DNA from: Clostridium sp.
Lineage (GTDB): Bacteria > Bacillota > Clostridia > Clostridiales > Clostridiaceae
Reading direction: 5' to 3'
Assembly (NCBI GenBank): GCA_031292145.1
Contig: JARLHR010000042.1
Coordinates: forward strand, 1 to 64,000
DNA length: 64,000 bases
Each line of letters opens with the position of its first letter. Position 1 is the stretch's first letter. The notes under the pieces were generated by a model. The model was not told the DNA's origin and ran no database searches. It saw nothing but the letters and a program-made list of their open reading frames with translations. Made by a program: the position numbers and the translations under genes. Positions 8,534 through 17,114 of the stretch are shown one piece after another.

Positions 8534-9796
8534 ATGAAACAACAAATTGAATTAAGAAAAAGTATTACTTGGGTTAAAGGTTCTGCTCTTACTATAGGAG
8601 CAGTATTAGGTTCTGGAATTCTTGCATTGCCAGCAATTGCTGCGGAAATGGCAGGACCAGCATCCATACTAAGCTGGATTCTTATGAGTTTATTTACTGC
8701 TCCCATGGTAATAGCTATTGGTATGATGTCTTCTCAATTTCCTAACTCAGGTGGAATGGCAGCATATGCACGGCAGGCCTTTGGTCCATTTTGGGGGCGT
8801 CTTACTGGATGTCTTATACTAAGTGCAATGCCTTTGGGAATGCCTATAACTTCGCTCATCGGTGCTCAATATCTTGGTAGTGCTTTTTCATGGTCTTCTT
8901 CTTCAATTCATTTAGCAGCTGCACTGCTTCTTATAGTTGCAGTAATCTTAAATTACATGGGTGTTGAATTATCAGGTCGAGTGCAGGTAGTTGTGATTTC
9001 TATAATATTAATAATATTAATTTTTACTGTTGGAACATCCATACCACAGACTAGACTCTCAGCCTTTTATCCATTTGCCAGCAATGGTTGGATTCCAGTA
9101 GGCCAAGCTATGAATCTTTTGTTCTTTGCATTCATGGGCTGGGAAATGATTGGTCACTTGTCAGAAGAATTCTATAATCCTCATAAAGATATACCATTAA
9201 GCCTTTGTGTTGGTTTTTTGTTGATTAATTTATTATATTTTTCAGTAGCTTTTGTTACTATAGGCAGCAGTATATATAAAAAAGGCAATCCTACAACAGC
9301 TATGATTGATCTGATTGCTTATAGATGGGGTACGAATGCAGGCATAATAATAGCTTTTTTAGGATTTATCATTTGCTATTGCACTGCACATACTTATATT
9401 GCAGGATTTTCTCGACTTGTTTATGCTGAGGCTAAAGAAGGAAATTTTCCAGCTTCATTTGGCAAACTTCATTTTCGATATCAGTCACCTTATGTGGCAT
9501 TGTTTTCTTTTATTCCATTATTTGTAATTATGATATTTATTAGTTGGAGATTTTCATGGGAATTAAAAGCACTTGTTAGTATTCCAAGTACTACATTTCT
9601 TATGGTTTATATTATCAGTATGGTGGCTGCGGCAAAAGTTTTATGTAATAAAATTGGGAAGATTTCTGCTTATATAAGTGCTTTTTTATCTTCTATAGTT
9701 TTTTTGTTCGCTGGATGGTTTGTCATATATCCATTAATGGTAATAGCTATAGGATTTTACTTTAAAAAAGGAAAGATGAAATATGTATGTGATTAG
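8534..9796 (+). CDS. APC family amino acid permease
   Basis: The 420-residue integral membrane protein has about 12 hydrophobic segments. The first carries the APC superfamily signature GAVLGSGILALPAIAAE; segment 2 is followed by SSQFPNSGGMAAYARQAFG. Length and N-terminus resemble the YjeH-like amino acid exporters and neutral amino acid permeases; direction and substrate cannot be read. GGAGG lies 9 bases before ATG. It is divergent from the LysR gene, its probable regulator. Confidence 0.85.
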   Translation: MKQQIELRKSITWVKGSALTIGAVLGSGILALPAIAAEMAGPASILSWILMSLFTAPMVIAIGMMSSQFPNSGGMAAYARQAFGPFWGRLTGCLILSAMPLGMPITSLIGAQYLGSAFSWSSSSIHLAAALLLIVAVILNYMGVELSGRVQVVVISIILIILIFTVGTSIPQTRLSAFYPFASNGWIPVGQAMNLLFFAFMGWEMIGHLSEEFYNPHKDIPLSLCVGFLLINLLYFSVAFVTIGSSIYKKGNPTTAMIDLIAYRWGTNAGIIIAFLGFIICYCTAHTYIAGFSRLVYAEAKEGNFPASFGKLHFRYQSPYVALFSFIPLFVIMIFISWRFSWELKALVSIPSTTFLMVYIISMVAAAKVLCNKIGKISAYISAFLSSIVFLFAGWFVIYPLMVIAIGFYFKKGKMKYVCD

Positions 9797-10102
9797 AAAT
9801 AATTTTGGTTGATACAACAAATGGTTGAGATATTGAAAGAATAGATAATGTATACTTTGTTATTGCAGCAGCTAAAGGTATTAATAATGATACTGTATTT
9901 TAATTTTTAAATTAACCATATTATAAATGAAATACAACTTCCCATTATTCATACAATGAGAAGTTGGTGTGACTAGAGAAAAGTACTTAATAAATTAGGT
10001 ATTACTGATAAATTTATTTTAATTTAAGTATTTTAGAGAAGGAAGGAGATTCCTCCATGATAGGAACTCCTTCTTTTTATATGTGTTTACTATAAAAATT
10101 AT
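9797..10102 (+). other. Intergenic region with a gene remnant and two hairpins
   Basis: Codons from about 9807 read as VDTTNG, a stop, then DIERIDNVYFVIAAAKGINN and a stop at 9901. This looks like the tail of a decayed gene that I cannot identify. A hairpin at 9935-9966 (CAACTTC/GAAGTTG with inner CATT/AATG) has no T-run. The real terminator is at 10043-10078. Confidence 0.4.
10043..10078. terminator. Bidirectional terminator between permease and flavoprotein genes
   Basis: AAGGAG-A-TTCCT and AGGAA-CTCCTT pair with one bulged A around CCATGAT, followed by TCTTTTT on the plus strand. It lies between convergent genes. Confidence 0.8.
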
Positions 10103-10684
10103 TTATGTTTGTAGATTTATTCCAAGTGTTTTCGCCTGTTCTTGAATTTCAGAAGGAATTTTATTTTTGGAAGCAGCTCCATCTAAAGTTATACTTCCAA
10201 GAATATTATATCCGCCAGCTTTAAGAACTATTTCGATGGCTTGTAGAGCACCCTTGCTTTGAGTTGGAAGTTGACTGATTGGAAAGGGGGCATTACATGC
10301 TGTAACCATAATAGCCTTTTTTCCTTTGTGCAGAGGAATTGGCATTTCTAAGCCACTAGCTGCGATTTCTTCAAAGGCAGTGAGGTTTCTATCAATAAGA
10401 ATTTTTAATGATCCAGAAATATTTCCAAAATAAGTAGGACTACCAATAACTATGGCATCAGCAGAACGAATTTTATTCCATACATTATGTCCATCATCTT
10501 TAGGGAGAATGCAGTTTTTATTAGGCCTACACTGTAAACAACTTAGACAGGGCTTTATACTCAAATCATATGAGTTTATCCACTCAACGGTATGCTTTGA
10601 ATCAATTTCCTTTTCAATACATTTCATTACACCAACAGTATATCCATTTTTTCTAGGTGATCCATTTAAAAAGAGTATTTTCAT
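10103..10684 (-). CDS. Iron-sulfur flavoprotein / NADPH-dependent FMN reductase family
   Basis: The 193-residue flavodoxin-fold protein begins MKILFLNGSPRKNGYT with the phosphate-binding loop, and carries GSPTYFGN near residue 80. Between them is C46-x2-C49-x2-C52-x5-C58. This compact cysteine motif is characteristic of iron-sulfur flavoproteins (Isf) that carry a 4Fe-4S cluster and FMN, so it is probably an Isf-type electron carrier rather than a plain FMN reductase. It is divergent from an MmyB-type regulator gene with a palindrome between them. Confidence 0.82.
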   Translation of the reverse strand: MKILFLNGSPRKNGYTVGVMKCIEKEIDSKHTVEWINSYDLSIKPCLSCLQCRPNKNCILPKDDGHNVWNKIRSADAIVIGSPTYFGNISGSLKILIDRNLTAFEEIAASGLEMPIPLHKGKKAIMVTACNAPFPISQLPTQSKGALQAIEIVLKAGGYNILGSITLDGAASKNKIPSEIQEQAKTLGINLQT

Positions 10685-10771
10685 ACATAAATTTCCTCCG
10701 TTTCTATATTATAAAAAGTTAGGATATGTTATAAATATTATATAAAGTTTTATGATATTAATAGGAGTTTA

Positions 10772-10794
10772 TTTATACTGGTATAAATTATAAT
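10772..10794 (+). promoter_or_regulatory. Palindrome and -10 box upstream of the MmyB-type regulator
   Basis: TTTATAC-TG-GTATAAA (10772-10787) is a perfect palindrome that abuts TATAAT at 10789-10794, about 24 bases before the regulator's ATG. It lies in the divergent region and is a good candidate operator for the regulator and the flavoprotein gene. Confidence 0.55.
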
Positions 10795-10817
10795 AGGATA
10801 GAAATGGAATTTTAAAT

Positions 10818-11654
10818 ATGGAGAAACAGCGATATAAAGAGCTAGGAGATTTTTTAAAAACCAGAAGAGCCAAAATTTCACCATCTCAAGTAGGAATTTC
10901 AGAAGGTTTGAGACGTCGTACACCAGGTCTTAGACGGGAAGAGGTTGCGAATATAGCAGGGATAGGATTAACTTGGTACACTTGGCTTGAACAAGGACGT
11001 CCTATACAAGTATCAGCAGAGGTACTAGAAAGTCTTTCCAGGGTACTAATGCTTAATGGACAAGAACGAATTCATCTATACACTTTGGCAAGACAAGTGC
11101 TTCCAGCAGAGATTCCTTCATACCAAGAAAATGTTAGTCCAATACTGCAACATGCGCTAGATAATTTAATATTAAGTCCGTCTTTTATTATGGATACAAG
11201 GTGGAATATTATTGCATGGAATAAAGCAGCAAGCGCTGTGTTTATTGATTTTAATAAAATACATGTAAGTGAGAGAAATATGATTTCCATGATGTTTACC
11301 TATGATGAGTATAAAAAATTATTTATAGACTGGGAATCTCATGCAAAAGGAATGCTGGCACGATTTCGCTCAACTTCTGGAGAATACATTGAAGATCCTT
11401 GGCTTGTTAAATTTATTGAAGATCTTAAGAGAAAAAGTGAGGAATTCAATTTATGGTGGTCTCAACATGATGTGCAGAGGAATGGTGAAACTTATAAGAA
11501 GCTCAAGCATCCAATTGTAGGTGAATTGTTTTTTGAATTTATTAGTTTTGATGTTTCAGATGGTTCTAACTTGAGATTGATTGTGAATACTCCTTTTTCG
11601 AAATCAGATACTGATATAAAAGTAAAATCATTGCTAGATAAACGAGGTATATAG
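10818..11654 (+). CDS. XRE-type regulator with MmyB ligand-binding domain
   Basis: The 278-residue protein follows the MmyB family plan. Residues 1-90 are an HTH with the typical RRRTPGLRREEVANIAGIGLTWYTWLEQGR-type sequence; residues about 110-270 are the PAS-like MmyB ligand domain (PSFIMDTRWNIIAWNKAA; GELFFEFISFDV; LIVNTPFS near the end). In actinomycetes such regulators often sit beside reductase genes, and here the divergent neighbour is an iron-sulfur flavoprotein, a probable target. No strong ribosome site lies before ATG 10818 (TATAGAAATGGAATTT). Confidence 0.85.
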   Translation: MEKQRYKELGDFLKTRRAKISPSQVGISEGLRRRTPGLRREEVANIAGIGLTWYTWLEQGRPIQVSAEVLESLSRVLMLNGQERIHLYTLARQVLPAEIPSYQENVSPILQHALDNLILSPSFIMDTRWNIIAWNKAASAVFIDFNKIHVSERNMISMMFTYDEYKKLFIDWESHAKGMLARFRSTSGEYIEDPWLVKFIEDLKRKSEEFNLWWSQHDVQRNGETYKKLKHPIVGELFFEFISFDVSDGSNLRLIVNTPFSKSDTDIKVKSLLDKRGI

Positions 11655-11735
11655 GTTTAATATGTTACATATTAAGTGTTTAAAAAAATGCAACTTCATA
11701 TTCATATAATATGATGATTTGAAAGGAAAAAATTT

Positions 11736-12146
11736 ATGAGCGAAGTAATTATAGAAAAAGAATTTGATTCTGAGTTTAGTAATGTAAAATATATGACTGA
11801 TGATAATATAGTTCTTCTTACATGGAAAAAATTCTGCTGCTATGATGACTATAGAAATCCAACAACATTTGCTTTGGAATTGCTTAAGAAATATCCTAAT
11901 AGCAATTTTGTTGTAGATGCAAGAAATGGATTTGAAGATGAAAAGGATGATGTTGAATGGGGATTTTCAGTATTATTACCAGCTATGTCAAGTGCAGATT
12001 GTAAGAATGTTGTATTTATTATGAATGAAGTAAATGAAATAGAAGAAGAGATGGACATGTGGACAAAAGAATTTATGAAATATTTTACGGTCAAAAAAGT
12101 TACAAGCTATGAAGAGGCTGTTAATCAAATTACAATGTTAAAATGA
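11736..12146 (+). CDS. Conserved hypothetical protein, 136 residues, first gene of MerR-EFR1 module
   Basis: I do not recognise a named family with certainty. The acidic protein alternates predicted strands and helices (IVLLTWKKF, FALELLKKYPNSNFVVDARNGF, CKNVVFIMNEV, MKYFTVKKVTSYEEAVNQI) in a way that resembles the STAS/SpoIIAA-like alpha/beta fold. A deleted copy lies at 5788. It is 20 bases upstream of a MerR gene and probably cotranscribed. GAAAGGAAAAA before ATG is the ribosome site. Confidence 0.65.
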   Translation: MSEVIIEKEFDSEFSNVKYMTDDNIVLLTWKKFCCYDDYRNPTTFALELLKKYPNSNFVVDARNGFEDEKDDVEWGFSVLLPAMSSADCKNVVFIMNEVNEIEEEMDMWTKEFMKYFTVKKVTSYEEAVNQITMLK

Positions 12147-12166
12147 AACAGATTGGAAATATGTAG

Positions 12167-12565
12167 ATGAAAGATATTTATAGCATCGGAGAATTGGTGA
12201 AACAATTAAATATAAACAAAGAAACTATAAGATATTATGAAAGAATTGGATTGATTTCTGAAACTACAAGAGATAAAAATGGGTATAGGATATATACAAA
12301 AGAAGATATAGAAAAGATTAAATTTATACTTATTGTTAAAAATTTTGGATTTTCATTAAAGGAAATAAGCACGTTAATACATGATGAAATTATATGCGGA
12401 GATATTAAAAGTATCAAAAAAATTGTTGAAGATAAAGTAAATGAAATTAATAATAAAATAAATCAATTGGATGCAACAAAAAGGTTACTTGAAAAGGTAA
12501 AGAAAAATATATTGGATGAGAATATAAAGTGTTGTGATGACATAGAAAATTATTTAAAAAAATAG
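12167..12565 (+). CDS. MerR family transcriptional regulator (copy 2)
   Basis: This 132-residue paralogue of the regulator at 5907 is nearly identical through the HTH (ETIRYYERIGLISET) and differs mainly in the recognition-distal and coiled-coil residues. It keeps the C-terminal cysteine pair. It is 20 bases after the intact 136-residue gene and 127 bases before EFR1 copy 2. Because both HTHs and both EFR1 promoters are so alike, the two regulators may cross-regulate. Confidence 0.88.
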   Translation: MKDIYSIGELVKQLNINKETIRYYERIGLISETTRDKNGYRIYTKEDIEKIKFILIVKNFGFSLKEISTLIHDEIICGDIKSIKKIVEDKVNEINNKINQLDATKRLLEKVKKNILDENIKCCDDIENYLKK

Positions 12566-12567
12566 TA

Positions 12568-12599
12568 TTGACTGTGTAGTATAGTACATGAATTAAAAT
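12568..12599 (+). promoter_or_regulatory. MerR-type promoter of EFR1 copy 2 (TTGACT-N20-TAAAAT)
   Basis: TTGACT at 12568-12573 and TAAAAT at 12594-12599 keep the 20-base spacer and the core GTAGTATAGTACAT of the first copy. Two substitutions are visible: ATG to GTG at the dyad edge and T to A in the -10, so the strength may differ. Confidence 0.68.
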
Positions 12600-12692
12600 T
12601 CCATTAAAGACATTATATCTATTTAAAAGGTAATTTTATAAATAGAAGTCAGTAAAATTACTTAAGGGTGTATATAAAAAGGAGATGTTTTT

Positions 12693-13496
12693 ATGGTAAT
12701 AAAAAATGACACAATATTATATTTTTCAGGAACAGGTAACAGTTTTCAAGTTGCAAAGGATATAAGTAATGAACTAGAAAAAGTTGAATTATGTAGACTA
12801 ACTTCACTTGCAGGTCAAGAAGAAATCAAAGTAAAATCAAGGATACTTGGAATAGTTTTTCCCGTATATTATGCCCGATTACCGTTAATAGTGGAAGAGC
12901 TTGTTAGAAAATTAGAGCTTAGCAAAGATACATATGTTTTTGCAGTAGCGACTTATGGTGGGGCAGCTGCTGAGGTATTAGTTAAGCTGAATAGCATATT
13001 ACAAAATGGTGGCAGAAATCTTAATTCAGGGTTTTTACTTCATATGCCAGCAAATAATATATTTGCTTATAATCCAAGCTCCGGGAAGAAGAAAAATAAG
13101 ATTTTTAAGAGAGAAAAAAGAAAGGTTAAGGAAATATCAGATATAATTAAAGAAAGAAAAGATTATAAATGTGAACTCAGTAAGTTAATGATAGATATAG
13201 TAATCGATAGAATTCTAGTTAAAGTTACAGATAAGATAATGGAAAATTTTCATATAAGAGATGAGAAGTTTTGGATTAATGCTAAATGTAATAGTTGCAG
13301 ATTATGTGAAAGGATTTGTCCAGTTAATAATATAGAATTTAATTCAAATAAACCAGTATGGAAGCATAAGTGTGAACAATGTACAGCTTGTATTCAATAT
13401 TGCCCCAAAGAAGCTATCCAGTGGGGAAATAAAACAATCAAAAGAAACAGGTATAGAAATCCTAATGTAAATATAATTGAATTGGCAGGGGATTAG
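12693..13496 (+). CDS. EFR1 family flavodoxin-ferredoxin fusion (copy 2)
   Basis: The 267-residue paralogue of 6431-7234 has the same layout: FMN loop SGTGNS, and two 4Fe-4S motifs (CNSCRLCERICP and CEQCTACIQYCP). All eight cluster cysteines are kept. Substitutions concentrate in the middle linker (about residues 135-180). The upstream promoter, ribosome site and 3' end are also duplicated. It is likely a redox partner protein under MerR control; its reaction is unknown. Confidence 0.85.
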   Translation: MVIKNDTILYFSGTGNSFQVAKDISNELEKVELCRLTSLAGQEEIKVKSRILGIVFPVYYARLPLIVEELVRKLELSKDTYVFAVATYGGAAAEVLVKLNSILQNGGRNLNSGFLLHMPANNIFAYNPSSGKKKNKIFKREKRKVKEISDIIKERKDYKCELSKLMIDIVIDRILVKVTDKIMENFHIRDEKFWINAKCNSCRLCERICPVNNIEFNSNKPVWKHKCEQCTACIQYCPKEAIQWGNKTIKRNRYRNPNVNIIELAGD

Positions 13497-13522
13497 TAGT
13501 AGTTTAAGATAAAGACAGTGAA

Positions 13523-13557
13523 TTTCTAATTATTCATATATCCATTAGGCTAATAAT
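13523..13557. repeat. 35-bp repeat, copy B
   Basis: It matches copy A at 4853-4887 with about two differences. It lies 27 bases after EFR1 copy 2 and may mark one end of the duplicated or inserted segment. Confidence 0.6.
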
Positions 13558-13717
13558 ACAAAGCTGATATTTTAGGATGATAAATAAAACTTATTTTTTG
13601 AGAATTAAACAGTATGTTATTTATAAAATATGCAATCATTAGCTTGAAAATAAATGGTAATTTGTTGTAGTGATGAATATACATTTTGAAAAATTGGTAA
13701 ATCGTGAGGGGGAAAAT

Positions 13718-14779
13718 ATGAGAAAATATTATATTGATAATATTAGAATTTTATGTATATTAATGCTGTTTCCGTTTCATACAGCTATGATATTTAATGG
13801 ATTTGGTGAAAACTGGTATGTGCATAGTAAAGATTTATTTGGAGCAACTATGCTGATTATTGGAGTATATCCATGGTGGATGTCAGTACTCTTTGCACTT
13901 GCTGGAATGTCTACAATGTATGCATTGAAGAAAAGAACAACAAAGCAATATATAGAGGAACGTTTTTTCAAATTGTTTGTTCCATTAACATCAGCAATTC
14001 TATTATTGATACCTGTTCAAACATATATAGCAGATAAGTATTTTAATAATTATATAGGAAGTTATATAGAACATTTATCAGTCTATTTTTCATTAACAGA
14101 TTTGAGTGGTTATGATGGGCATTTCACACCTGGACAAACTTGGTTTATATTATATCTTTTTGCAATATCAATAATTACTTTGCCTCTCATCATATGGTAT
14201 AAAAATAAAAAGAACAAAATTAATGGAAACTCTATGGCTATAATGAGAATTCTGCCAATGTTTTTGATAGTTCTTATAGCTGTCCCAATATTGAATGTAG
14301 GGGGCAAAAGCGTTGGAGAATATACAGCTGATTTTTTACTAGGATTTTTTATTTTAAGTATGGAAGAAGTGCAAGAAAGATTACAGCAGCATCGTTTTCC
14401 TTTGGGGATTGCATGGGTGGTACTCATTATAATGCGATGTACTATGTATCAAATGGGTATCTCACATGGCTTCCTATGGGATATACAGCAGCAATTTTTA
14501 AGTTGGATTGGAATTCTGGCAATTATCGGACTAGGTAGAAGAGTTTTGGAGTTTAATAATAGGTTTACACAATATTTTACAGCATCAGTATTTCCTATAT
14601 ATATCTTTCATCAATCTATTATTGTAATTGTAGGCTTTTTAATAGTACGTACTGTAAGAGAACCAGTGATGCAGTATTTTATAATTATGGGAACGTCATT
14701 TGTATTAACGATTATGATGTATGAGATATTCAGAAGATTAGGAGTTACAAGATTTCTGTTTGGAATTAAGAAAATATAA
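13718..14779 (+). CDS. Acyltransferase family 3 membrane protein
   Basis: The protein of about 353 residues has roughly ten membrane segments. Its N-terminal YYIDNIRILCILMLFPFHT motif is typical of the acyltransferase-3 family (OafA/WecH/OpgC-like), which moves acyl groups from the cytoplasm onto exported glycans or lipids; the family histidine (FPFH) is present. I choose ATG 13718, with GAGGGGG at 13706-13712 just upstream, over ATG 13670, which has no ribosome site. The 3' end runs into a truncated carboxypeptidase frame. Confidence 0.8.
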   Translation: MRKYYIDNIRILCILMLFPFHTAMIFNGFGENWYVHSKDLFGATMLIIGVYPWWMSVLFALAGMSTMYALKKRTTKQYIEERFFKLFVPLTSAILLLIPVQTYIADKYFNNYIGSYIEHLSVYFSLTDLSGYDGHFTPGQTWFILYLFAISIITLPLIIWYKNKKNKINGNSMAIMRILPMFLIVLIAVPILNVGGKSVGEYTADFLLGFFILSMEEVQERLQQHRFPLGIAWVVLIIMRCTMYQMGISHGFLWDIQQQFLSWIGILAIIGLGRRVLEFNNRFTQYFTASVFPIYIFHQSIIVIVGFLIVRTVREPVMQYFIIMGTSFVLTIMMYEIFRRLGVTRFLFGIKKI

Positions 14780-15272
14780 GGGACTAACTTTGGAAAGAAA
14801 AATAGATGAGATTATAATCCAGTTTTATAATACACGATACGACGATGAAAAAGCTATATGTGAGAAGTATGAAATATTTCCAAAATTAAATGAATGGAAA
14901 AATAAAATATTGTTTCTTGAAACGTGTGAGCTAAAATCAAAACCAGAAGAATTTGAAAAGGAATTACTTGCTTTAAAAAATACAGGTATATTTGATGTCA
15001 TAAGTGGAATTATGGTTGGGAAGCCTCAAGATGAGCAATATTACGAGGAATATAAAGAAATTTACTGTAAGACTATAGAAAATAAGGATTTACCAATAAT
15101 ATATAATGTAAATTTTGGACATGCACAGCCTAGATGTATCATTCAATATGGAATTGAAACAGAGATTGATTGGGGTAAAAAGGTAATTACATTAAATAAA
15201 CTATACGAAGGAGAATCTTTAGGTGATGGAGATTCTCCTTCATATAGTTTATTTACTATTAATGATAATTGA
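14760..15272 (+). pseudogene. C-terminal fragment of an LD-carboxypeptidase (peptidase S66, MccF-like)
   Basis: The 170-codon frame matches only the C-terminal half of S66 LD-carboxypeptidase/MccF proteins: FLETCE with the catalytic Glu region, GIFDVISGIMVGKP, and PIIYNVNFGHAQP with the catalytic His region. The N-terminal half with the nucleophile Ser is absent; full-length members have about 300-340 residues. The frame opens only at TTG 14760 inside the end of the acyltransferase gene, without a ribosome site. A deletion or recombination has joined the two genes. Confidence 0.75.
15201..15250 (+). terminator. Strong hairpin overlapping the end of the MccF-like fragment
   Basis: CTATACGAAGGAGAATCT and AGATTCTCCTTCATATAG pair along about 17 bp around an 11-base loop, followed by TTTATTT. 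The structure is inside the last codons of the fragment (coding for LYEGES...DSPSYS), an unusual placement. Confidence 0.7.
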
Positions 15273-15421
15273 ATTAAATTTTATCTATTTACCTAACATT
15301 GCTACGAGTTTTTTGAAAAATATCTAAAGTTTTCCTTAAATTTAGATATTTAAATCATGGAATGGAATGTTTAAATTTGTGGTAAAATATAGAATATATT
15401 TAAAAAGGAGGAGTTAGATAA

Positions 15422-16453
15422 ATGGTAAGAAAAAAAACATTTCTAAGGTTATTAAGTTTATTAGTTGTTTTAGGTAACTTTTCATTTGTGGAAGTTAGTG
15501 CAAGTGCAGAAACAGTAAATCAAAATACAGTTAATAATAAAAAAGCATATGTGTATAATCCGGAGCTTCAAATTGATTTAAAAGTAAGAACAACTCCTAA
15601 TCTAAATGGAGAGGTAGATGGGTATTTATACAACTATGAAAATGTTAAAATTTTAGACACTATAGAGAGTAATGGTACTGTATGGGATAAAATCGCATAT
15701 AGAAATTCTGTAGCATATGTAAGCGATGCATATATTAAGCATTATACTTCTGCAACAGATGATGTGGTTAATATTGCAAAAAATATTAGTAAGCAATTCG
15801 AAGTTGGAAATTCTAATCAAGTTGCAGGAAATTTTGATGGACAAGGGTTATCTTTAGGATACCTTCAATGGTGCTTAGGTCAAGGTACGTTGCAGCCACT
15901 GCTTAATAGAATGGATAGAGAATATAATGCTGAAATGAAAAGCATTTTTGCAACTAACTATGATAGTATTCACAATATGATACTTGATACTAAAGAGAAT
16001 CAACTTGCATGGGCAAAATTTATTAATAATTCAACAAATACAATTACTGAACCTTGGTATTCACAATTTATTAGGTTATGCAATAATAAAAACTTTATAA
16101 ATATTGAATTAGATGCTGAAGCATATAAAGTTGGACAGGCAATGATTATCTCTGATAAGTACAATTTAAAAACAGTAAGAGGCTTTGCTCTTGCTTTTGA
16201 CATAGCAGTGCAGAATGGAACCATAAGCCTAGAGGCTGCTAAAATTATTGATACTGCACTTGTGAAAAATCCTAATATGATTGAAAAAGATCTACTTAAG
16301 GTTATTGCAAATGCTGTAGCGGATACTTCAACCAGTAATAGTGAAGACATTCGCTTACGAAAAATGGCTATAGTTAATGGAGCAGGAAGTGTTCACGGAT
16401 TTGTGCTTGATTTGGATAAAAATTATGGATTAAGTGATAGCTGCTGGAGATAA
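15422..16453 (+). CDS. Secreted protein with SH3b domain and lysozyme-like domain
   Basis: The 343-residue exported protein has a signal peptide (MVRKKTFLRLLSLLVVLGNF..., cleavage near ASA at about residue 30). A bacterial SH3b-type wall-binding domain follows at about 38-105 (LKVRTTPNLNGEV... VAYVSDAYIKHY). The C-terminal domain at about 115-340 contains FEVGN...FDGQGLSLGYLQWCLGQGTLQPLL. This is the lysozyme/chitosanase-superfamily active-site style, with a Glu (FE) preceding a DGQG-x-S-x-G-x-LQW segment. It probably cuts peptidoglycan or chitosan-like polymers; the substrate is uncertain. AAAGGAGGAG precedes the ATG. Confidence 0.7.
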   Translation: MVRKKTFLRLLSLLVVLGNFSFVEVSASAETVNQNTVNNKKAYVYNPELQIDLKVRTTPNLNGEVDGYLYNYENVKILDTIESNGTVWDKIAYRNSVAYVSDAYIKHYTSATDDVVNIAKNISKQFEVGNSNQVAGNFDGQGLSLGYLQWCLGQGTLQPLLNRMDREYNAEMKSIFATNYDSIHNMILDTKENQLAWAKFINNSTNTITEPWYSQFIRLCNNKNFINIELDAEAYKVGQAMIISDKYNLKTVRGFALAFDIAVQNGTISLEAAKIIDTALVKNPNMIEKDLLKVIANAVADTSTSNSEDIRLRKMAIVNGAGSVHGFVLDLDKNYGLSDSCWR

Positions 16454-16564
16454 AAAGAGTAGCCAGCACAAACAGAATAGAGATATAATATGTAGATATA
16501 AATTTACTGTTGATTGGATGTGCCACTAATATAGTTAATTACTAAAACTAAAGAGGGAATAAAG

Positions 16565-16929
16565 ATGAAAAATTTTTGGTTACAATTGTGAAAAAAGGGA
16601 GTTCTAAACATCAATTATATATGCCAATGGACGAACTGTTAGAATATATGCATTTCAAAGTTGAATGGAATACCAAAGATAATGCTGTATATTTTATTAT
16701 GAATGGTCAGAAAAATCAAGAAAACACAGAGATTAAACCAAATAATTCAGATAATGAAACTGATAAGGAAGCTATAGAAGTCATGCAGAAAACAGGAAAT
16801 TGGGGATATATTGAAAAATATCTTCCATGTATGTCTGTTGACGGCATTCAAAATGTTGTAGACATATATAACTCAAAGCATCCGAAGGAATCTCAACATA
16901 AAAATGCATCAGACTATATAAAAAATTAA
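16565..16929 (+). pseudogene. Frameshifted small protein with copper-amine-oxidase-N-like stalk segment
   Basis: AGAGGGAATAAAG precedes ATG 16565, but that frame stops after 8 codons. The long frame continues one base out of register from TTG 16576. One extra T in the run at 16573-16577 would join them as MKNFLVTIVKKG.... The body contains LYMPMDELLEYMHFKVEWN...NAVYF, the second half of a copper amine oxidase N-terminal (stalk) domain, then an acidic linker and a helical tail. It is either a frameshifted or N-terminally truncated gene, or a sequencing error. Confidence 0.5.
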
Positions 16930-16963
16930 ATTTCCTATTTAATGTGAAAAATAATCAATTAAG

Positions 16964-17003
16964 AATATCACATTATTCAGAAATGAAAGTGTGATATTTT
17001 TTG
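16964..17003 (+). terminator. Intrinsic terminator
   Basis: AATATCACA (16964-16972) and TGTGATATT (16990-16998) pair and run into TTTTTTGTT. The stem is the same as in the terminator at 4753. Confidence 0.8.
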
Positions 17004-17114
17004 TTACGCCATGCTATTTAAGCGTGTAGGTTTAGGATATTCAGATTATTTTATTTATTAAAAAGAAAATTTTTGCACAATTAAGATATAATTGCTGTTA
17101 GAGAGGTAAGTAAT

